From: Chlamydia trachomatis
GTDB taxonomy: Bacteria > Chlamydiota > Chlamydiia > Chlamydiales > 2-12-FULL-49-11
Assembly: GCA_945870925.1 (NCBI GenBank)
Contig: CAMBTZ010000047.1
Span: 1-10,424 of the forward strand
DNA: 10,424 nucleotides
Reading direction: 5' to 3'
Each line of letters begins with the position of its first letter. Position 1 is the stretch's first letter. Positions 6,023 through 10,424 of this stretch are shown piece by piece. The position numbers and the translations under genes were made by a program. The notes beneath the pieces are model-generated. The model ran no database searches. It worked only from the letters and a program-made list of their open reading frames with translations, and was not told where the DNA came from.

Positions 6023-7837
6023 TTATCCATTATCTGTCTTTAGAATTTCAATAAAAGCTTCTTGAGGAATGGAAACTTTTCCGAATTCCTTCATCTTTTT
6101 CTTGCCTTTCTTTTGTTTATCCCAAAGTTTGCGCTTACGTGAAATATCGCCGCCATAACATTTAGCAGTAACGTTTTTGGACATTGCATTGAGTGTTTCA
6201 CGGGCGATGATTTTGCCGCCAATAGCCGCTTGGATGGGGACTTTAAACATTTGGCGCGGAATGACGTCGAGAAGACGTTTGCACATTGCACGGCCTTTAA
6301 ATTCAGCTTTAGAGCGATGTACGAGATTTGAGAATGCATCGATGGGTTCGTCATTCACTTTTACTTCTAGCTTAATGATGTCGCTCTGCTTATAACAATC
6401 CTGCTCATAGTCAAATGAGGCATATCCTTGAGTAACTGATTTGAGTTTGTCGTTAAAATCGGTAATTACTTCATTAAGAGGCATATTCAAATGAAGGTAG
6501 ACTCTTGATCCTTCGATTGACTCTGTGTGAACAAGCTCGCCCCGTTTGTCATTTGCTAGATTCATAATTGCGCCAAGATAGTCAGCAGGAGTAAGAATAT
6601 TGCATTTAACCCAAGGCTCTTCGACAAAATCGATGACTGAAGGGTCGGGAAAGTGTGATGGGGTTTCGATTTCTACCATAGTGCCACTTGATAGATGCAC
6701 TCGATAGCGAACACTTGGTGCTGTAGTAAGAATGTCTAGGTCAAATTCTCTTTGTAGGCGTTCAAATACAATTTCAAGATGAAGAAGTCCAAGGAATCCA
6801 CATCTAAAACCGGTGCCGAGAACAAGGGATGTTTCAGGCTCTACTGTAAGTGCAGAATCATTCAATTTCAGTTTATTCAGTGCGTCTGTAAGTGCTTCAA
6901 AATCTGATGCGTCAACAGGGTAAATTGCAGCAAAGACAACAGGTGAGATCTGTTTGAAACCGGGTAGAGGCTTATCTGCTGGTTTTGCAACAGTTGTAAT
7001 CGTGTCGCCGATTTTAATATCGCCCGGTTTTTTAATATTAGCTAAAAGATAACCTACTTCGCCAGGTTGAAGTGTTTCAGTCGGCTTTTCTCCCGGACAA
7101 AAAATCCCTACCTCTTGAACTTCAAAATCTTTTCCTGAAAACATGCATCGAATCATCGTCTTCTTAGTGATAGATCCGCTAATGACTCGAACATAAACCA
7201 TAACACCACGATAGGTATCATAATGGGAGTCGAAGACTAAAGCTCTTAGTATTGTATCTTCAGGCTCTTTTGGAGAGGGTAATGAGTAGACAATCTCTTC
7301 TAAAACCTCAGCAATTCCCTGTCCTGTTTTTGCAGATGTTAAAATTGATTTTGATGGATCAAGATGGATAATTTCTTTTATCTGTTTTTTTATACTTTCC
7401 GGATCAGCTGCGGGCAGGTCAATCTTGTTAATAACGGGAATAACTTCTAAGCCTTTATCAAGTGCTAAATGAACATTAGCAAGAGTTTGAGCTTGTACTC
7501 CTTGAACTGAATCGACAACAAGAAGCGCCCCTTCGCAGGCGGACAGCGATCTTGATACTTCATACGAAAAGTCGACATGACCGGGAGTGTCAATAAAATT
7601 AATTTGATACTCATCGCCATCAGCTGAAATATAATACATAGTAACAGGGTGGGCCTTAATTGTAATTCCACGCTCTCTTTCAAGATCCATATCATCAAGC
7701 AGCTGTTCCTGCATATCGCGTTTAGCAACAGTTTGCGTCTGCTCTAATAGCCTATCTGCAAGAGTAGACTTACCGTGATCAATGTGAGCGATAATAGAGA
7801 AATTTCGAATCTTACTTATATCATATTTCCAAGCCAT
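6023..7837 (-). CDS. lepA: Elongation factor 4 (back-translocating GTPase LepA)
   Basis: A ribosome-associated translational GTPase conserved in nearly all bacteria. The 604 residues show G1 AHIDHGKST (17-25), switch I with RERGITI (54-60), G3 DTPGH (83-87), G4 NKID (137-140) and G5 SAKTG. EF-G-like domains follow, and the LepA-specific C-terminal domain is intact (NVTAKCYGGDISRKRKLWDKQKKGKKKMKEFGKVSIP, seen in two parts near the end). I chose ATG 7837 (MAWKYDISKIRNFS) because homologues start about 10 residues before the GTPase motif. ATG 7855 and TTG 7891 are in frame but add 6 or 18 non-conserved residues. No start has a good ribosome site. The sulfotransferase gene follows after 17 bp on the same strand, so lepA probably heads a three-gene transcript. 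The divergent 7976 gene shares its upstream region. I found no convincing lepA promoter. Confidence 0.97.
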   Translation of the reverse strand: MAWKYDISKIRNFSIIAHIDHGKSTLADRLLEQTQTVAKRDMQEQLLDDMDLERERGITIKAHPVTMYYISADGDEYQINFIDTPGHVDFSYEVSRSLSACEGALLVVDSVQGVQAQTLANVHLALDKGLEVIPVINKIDLPAADPESIKKQIKEIIHLDPSKSILTSAKTGQGIAEVLEEIVYSLPSPKEPEDTILRALVFDSHYDTYRGVMVYVRVISGSITKKTMIRCMFSGKDFEVQEVGIFCPGEKPTETLQPGEVGYLLANIKKPGDIKIGDTITTVAKPADKPLPGFKQISPVVFAAIYPVDASDFEALTDALNKLKLNDSALTVEPETSLVLGTGFRCGFLGLLHLEIVFERLQREFDLDILTTAPSVRYRVHLSSGTMVEIETPSHFPDPSVIDFVEEPWVKCNILTPADYLGAIMNLANDKRGELVHTESIEGSRVYLHLNMPLNEVITDFNDKLKSVTQGYASFDYEQDCYKQSDIIKLEVKVNDEPIDAFSNLVHRSKAEFKGRAMCKRLLDVIPRQMFKVPIQAAIGGKIIARETLNAMSKNVTAKCYGGDISRKRKLWDKQKKGKKKMKEFGKVSIPQEAFIEILKTDNG

Positions 7838-7899
7838 AGGACAATTACTATACATAAAGAGGCTTTGAAAAAAAAGAGAAAATTTACCCAAAAATAATC

Positions 7900-7929
7900 G
7901 TGATAAATAAATATAAAGTCACTTATAAT
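7900..7929 (+). promoter_or_regulatory. Probable sigma-70-like promoter of the 7976 gene
   Basis: A GTGATA -35-like box (7900-7905, 4 of 6 matches) is followed after 18 bp by a perfect TATAAT -10 box (7924-7929). The predicted transcript starts near 7936, giving a leader of about 40 bases with AGAGG (7964-7968) 7 bases before ATG 7976. It lies in the divergent gap between lepA and the unknown gene. Confidence 0.6.
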
Positions 7930-7975
7930 AAGCAGATAATACAAAAGTAATTTTAACAATTAAAGAGGTATTAAT

Positions 7976-8464
7976 ATGGAATTAGGCGCGCCAGTAAGTT
8001 TAAGTGAAATAGACAGATTTTTATTAGAAAGTATATTTATAGGTGAAAAATATACTAGAATTTCTACTTTTGATGAAGTGGCAAACTTTAAAGGTATGTT
8101 TGTTAGGATTGGAACACTTGCAGTTACGCATATAGCCTATATTGCAAGGATGCCTAGAGAATCTTCTGGTGTTAAGGGACGAGCATATCATGCTAATATT
8201 TTAATTGATCCTAGGCTGATCCCTCCTATGGTTTTTCTAAATAATGAAAGTATAAGTAGTGAGTATGAAAATTTTTTATGGATAAGGACGTTAGGTATCG
8301 CTGAGTGTTTAGAGGTTCAAGATTTGCTGGATGATGGAGTTTTAGGATGCTCTAGTTATCTTGGCAAAAAAGAGAAAGAAGAGTTGGATCTGGTTTTGGA
8401 TGATGTGTGTAGGGCAAATTTTTTGGAGGATCAAGAGGTCATTAGTTGGGCGAATCCTGATTAA
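7976..8464 (+). CDS. Unrecognised protein, 162 residues
   Basis: I do not recognise this protein. It is intact, with ribosome site AGAGG 7 bases before the ATG, a strong-looking promoter upstream and a likely terminator just after its stop. No signal peptide or membrane helix is evident. The first third includes EIDRFLLESIFIG and FDEVANFKG (32-40). The middle holds a possible mixed beta region (VRIGTLAVTHIAYIARMP). The C-terminal third is acidic and Asp/Glu-rich (QDLLDDG, KKEKEELDLVLDDV). It appears soluble and acidic. It is a single-gene unit between lepA (divergent) and npt1 (convergent, stops 5 bp apart). The partial gene at 10092 has a loosely similar FDxxxx[FY][KR]G segment near its start, so the two could be distant relatives, but this is weak. 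It may be a lineage-specific chlamydial protein or an effector. Confidence 0.8.
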   Translation: MELGAPVSLSEIDRFLLESIFIGEKYTRISTFDEVANFKGMFVRIGTLAVTHIAYIARMPRESSGVKGRAYHANILIDPRLIPPMVFLNNESISSEYENFLWIRTLGIAECLEVQDLLDDGVLGCSSYLGKKEKEELDLVLDDVCRANFLEDQEVISWANPD

Positions 8465-8469
8465 TATTA

Positions 8470-9993
8470 TTAGGCTGGAGAGATTTTTTCGTCAGCCTCT
8501 TTTTGTTCGATAGCGAGTTTGAATTTTTTATCGAGGGCTATTACGGCAAGGATCCAAAGAAGTATTGTGATGCCTAAAAATAGACCGATATAGGGAGCCA
8601 TGGCTGCTATGCTGCCAAGAGTTATTATAAGAAATTGTTGAATAAAGGCGCCGCCTGATTTGCCGAATCTTGCGCCGACTACATCGACGGTTGCTTTTCC
8701 CTTAACTTTAAGTTCTTGGCTTAAGGGTATGTAGGCCATTTCTTTTGTTGGGTCAAAGAGGGAGTATTTAGCGGATTTGCTCATGATATTTTGAGTCATG
8801 CCAAATATAACTGCAAGCCAAAGAGGTGTTGTTCCGATTAGAGAGATGGCTCCTGCTAGATTTGAATTAAAAAGCATAAATGTAAAAAACAAGGCGCCTG
8901 TAATTAGAAGGACAACTGGTGTAATAAGTGCTGCAATTTTCCAGCCAAGTTTACGAACAACATTTCCTGTTACAAAAAACATCATAAGCATTGTTACAAC
9001 GCCTGTAATTCTAGAAAATTGGCCCATAAAAGCGCTGTAGTCATTAGGATTTGGGAATTGTAGCTTAAGCTGACTTTTCCAGGTCACTTCAATTAAGTTG
9101 ATGCACATTCCGTAAGCGATAACTAAAATTGCAATACAGCCTAAATATTTAGAGCTGAATAAAAATTTGAGGCTCTCCTTAACAGAGAGTTTTGGCTTGT
9201 CTTCTTTTAATCTCTTTTGAGCGCTAGCATCATAAAATCTTGGATCGGTTAATACATATTTATTGATCCACCAATAGATTCCAAGAATGATTAATCCTGA
9301 TATCACAACAACAAGCATTAAAATGTCTAATGAGGCTTGCCATGGATCGGAAACATTAAGGGTGCTTCTTAAGTTAGATGCCCAAATAATGAAAGTTCCT
9401 GCAAAAAATAGAGAGAGATTTGCTCCAAGACCAAAAAGATTATAGAATCGCTTTGATTCATTTACTTTGGTGATGTCATTTGCAAAGCCCCAAAACAAGA
9501 GGGATAGGCAGACGCTGCCCCAAAGTTCGCTCATAATATAAAAAAGGGAAAATGTCCAATTTCTAATAATTGCAATGAGCCCCATAAAACCGGATGGTAA
9601 AATGGATTGTAACCAGTCGCATAATTGTACTGGATGTAAGAACTCTCGATTTGGGTAAAGAATAACTGAAAAAAGACCAAAGAAGAGGATGAAGGGGGCT
9701 ACTGTAGCATAAAAAAGAGCAGGCTTGCTCAATGAATTGCTCATTTTTGCATAAATAAACATAAAGATTAAAGCGCTCGGTAAAACGCCATAAACTTTTA
9801 AAAATGGAATAGCCTCGGCGCCAGAGTTTGGGGCAGTCACAATCAGAGTGTCTTTTGTGTCTCTTAGAACTGTGTAATTAAATAAAATAAAGAAAAATAG
9901 GAGGAGCATAGGAATTAGTTTTTTTAATTCGTATGAATAGACCGGCCAAAAAAATGCCCGTGTTTTACCAAATGGCTTTGTAGTTTCTGTCAT
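8470..9993 (-). CDS. npt1: ATP/ADP translocase (nucleotide transport protein, Npt1 type)
   Basis: An inner-membrane antiporter that takes host ATP in exchange for bacterial ADP plus phosphate, the basis of energy parasitism in Chlamydiota and Rickettsiales. The 507 residues carry many hydrophobic segments, consistent with the 12 helices known for the TLC family. Marks shared with chlamydial Npt1, as I remember it, are ELKKLIPM (22-29), FNYTVLRDTKDTLIV (38-52) with NSGAEAIPF after it, ELWGS (156-160), WGFANDITK (168-176), NKYVLTDPRFY (244-254), INLIEVTWKSQLKLQ (298-312), DPTKEMAYIPL and ARFGKSGGAFIQQ near the C-terminus. These favour the ATP/ADP exchanger over the NTP/H+ (Npt2-like) paralogues. 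Start ATG 9993 has no good ribosome site. A nearby ATG at 9997 is out of frame and stops at once. The gene has 98 bp upstream shared with a divergent unknown gene and no clear promoter. The stop is 5 bp from that of the convergent 7976 gene. Confidence 0.97.
   Translation of the reverse strand: MTETTKPFGKTRAFFWPVYSYELKKLIPMLLLFFFILFNYTVLRDTKDTLIVTAPNSGAEAIPFLKVYGVLPSALIFMFIYAKMSNSLSKPALFYATVAPFILFFGLFSVILYPNREFLHPVQLCDWLQSILPSGFMGLIAIIRNWTFSLFYIMSELWGSVCLSLLFWGFANDITKVNESKRFYNLFGLGANLSLFFAGTFIIWASNLRSTLNVSDPWQASLDILMLVVVISGLIILGIYWWINKYVLTDPRFYDASAQKRLKEDKPKLSVKESLKFLFSSKYLGCIAILVIAYGMCINLIEVTWKSQLKLQFPNPNDYSAFMGQFSRITGVVTMLMMFFVTGNVVRKLGWKIAALITPVVLLITGALFFTFMLFNSNLAGAISLIGTTPLWLAVIFGMTQNIMSKSAKYSLFDPTKEMAYIPLSQELKVKGKATVDVVGARFGKSGGAFIQQFLIITLGSIAAMAPYIGLFLGITILLWILAVIALDKKFKLAIEQKEADEKISPA
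8472..8504 (+). terminator. Probable intrinsic terminator of the 7976 gene
   Basis: AGGCTGG (8472-8478) can pair with TCAGCCT (8492-8498), six Watson-Crick pairs plus one G-T, around a 13-base loop. The run TTTTT (8500-8504) follows after one C. On the minus strand the hairpin is not followed by a T run, so it would act only on plus-strand transcripts. It lies 8 bases beyond the stop of the 7976 gene and inside the last codons of npt1. Confidence 0.5.
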
Positions 9994-10040
9994 ACCATTT
10001 TAAGTAGCAGTTAAGAAAGAATTTTACAATGCAATTTTAT

Positions 10041-10070
10041 TAGATAACTGTTTAAGATGTTCATTATAAA
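10041..10070 (+). promoter_or_regulatory. Possible promoter of the 10092 gene
   Basis: TAGATA (10041-10046, 4 of 6 matches to the -35 consensus) lies 18 bp before TATAAA (10065-10070, 5 of 6 matches to the -10 consensus). The arrangement resembles the promoter at 7900-7929, with GATA in the -35 box, 18-bp spacer and TATAA. The rest of the 98-bp gap to npt1 holds nothing else I can support. Confidence 0.4.
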
Positions 10071-10091
10071 TAAATCAAAAATGGAGAGGAT

Positions 10092-10424
10092 ATGGAAAGT
10101 GCGCGCGCAGGATTTGAATTGTTCGATGGTATTGAAAAATATAGAGGTCAAGTTGTGGCGTTAAATATGGTTAGAACTTCATTTGGAAAGTATGAATCGC
10201 CTCTGATTCCAAGTGAAACTCTGGCCTATGTGGTGAAGGATCCAATTTATGATTATTCTCCGCGTGCGTATGAAAAGCCTCATGCGTTTACGCTATGTTT
10301 AGCAGAGAGAGGGGAAGGCATTCCCATGAGAATTGATAGGGCGTCATTTGGGAAAATCGGAGAGCGCGCCGTTAGATCATTAAGGGATAGAGAAGTAGCG
10401 TTAGTTCATAAGACGTTAATAGAG
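10092..10424 (+). CDS. Unrecognised protein, 5' part only
   Basis: The frame is open from ATG 10092 to the last base (111 codons), so the gene continues beyond the window. The start is supported by GGAG (10083-10086) 5 bases upstream. I do not recognise the protein. It starts MESARAGFELFDGIEKYRG, has no signal peptide or membrane helix in the visible part, and is rich in charged residues, with basic clusters toward the end (GERAVRSLRDRE). The codons GCG and CGC occur more often here than in the neighbours. It is divergent from npt1. A loose resemblance to the 7976 protein is limited to the FDxxxx[FY][KR]G stretch. Function unknown. Confidence 0.75.
   Translation, partial: MESARAGFELFDGIEKYRGQVVALNMVRTSFGKYESPLIPSETLAYVVKDPIYDYSPRAYEKPHAFTLCLAERGEGIPMRIDRASFGKIGERAVRSLRDREVALVHKTLIE

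Noticed and set aside
6177..6395. Open frame antisense to the C-terminal part of lepA
   Set aside because: It has no ribosome site and no recognisable protein features and lies wholly against a highly conserved gene.
7838..7891. Longer LepA starting at TTG 7891 or ATG 7855
   Set aside because: The extra residues are not family-like, neither start has a ribosome site, and homologues begin close to the ATG 7837 position.

Overview
The window looks like part of the chromosome of a member of the phylum Chlamydiota, probably a lineage outside the classical Chlamydiaceae. The strongest pointer is an ATP/ADP translocase of the Npt1 type, the energy-parasitism transporter of obligate intracellular bacteria. 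From memory, gnd, lepA and npt1 are also near neighbours in Chlamydia trachomatis (CT063-CT065). The DNA is AT-rich and the genes are tightly packed, with short gaps and several overlaps.

Layout. Bases 1-453 (+) hold the 3' part of a zinc-dependent N-acetylmuramoyl-L-alanine amidase. Meeting it tail to tail (450-1184, -) is a 244-residue protein that I read as a degenerate three-repeat mitochondrial-carrier-like (SLC25-type) protein, a eukaryotic family. It lies just downstream of a tRNA-Arg(CCT) gene on the same strand (1279-1351, -). Divergent from the tRNA are gnd (1406-2857, +) and an overlapping metallo-beta-lactamase-fold hydrolase gene (2850-3596, +). A minus-strand cluster follows, in transcription order lepA (7837-6023), a PAPS-dependent sulfotransferase (6005-5250) and a fused ATP sulfurylase/APS kinase, i.e. 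PAPS synthetase (5263-3530). Divergent from lepA is an unrecognised 162-residue protein (7976-8464, +) with a good promoter and a likely terminator. npt1 (8470-9993, -) meets it tail to tail. Another unrecognised gene (10092 onward, +) runs off the window.

How the parts fit. lepA, gnd and npt1 are the conserved core. The sulfotransferase/PAPS-synthetase pair and the MBL hydrolase sit between gnd and lepA and look like accessory insertions. Together the pair could take sulfate and ATP to APS, then PAPS, then a sulfated acceptor. Both proteins begin with a signal-peptide-like N-terminus, which is unexpected for ATP- and PAPS-dependent enzymes that normally work in the cytosol. An intracellular bacterium could place them where host ATP and sulfate are available. 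I consider this putative exported sulfation module the main candidate for an undescribed system. The mitochondrial-carrier-like protein is the second.

Limits. All family calls come from reading motifs by eye. Signal peptides, carrier repeats, promoters and the terminator are predictions. The species cannot be named from this window.
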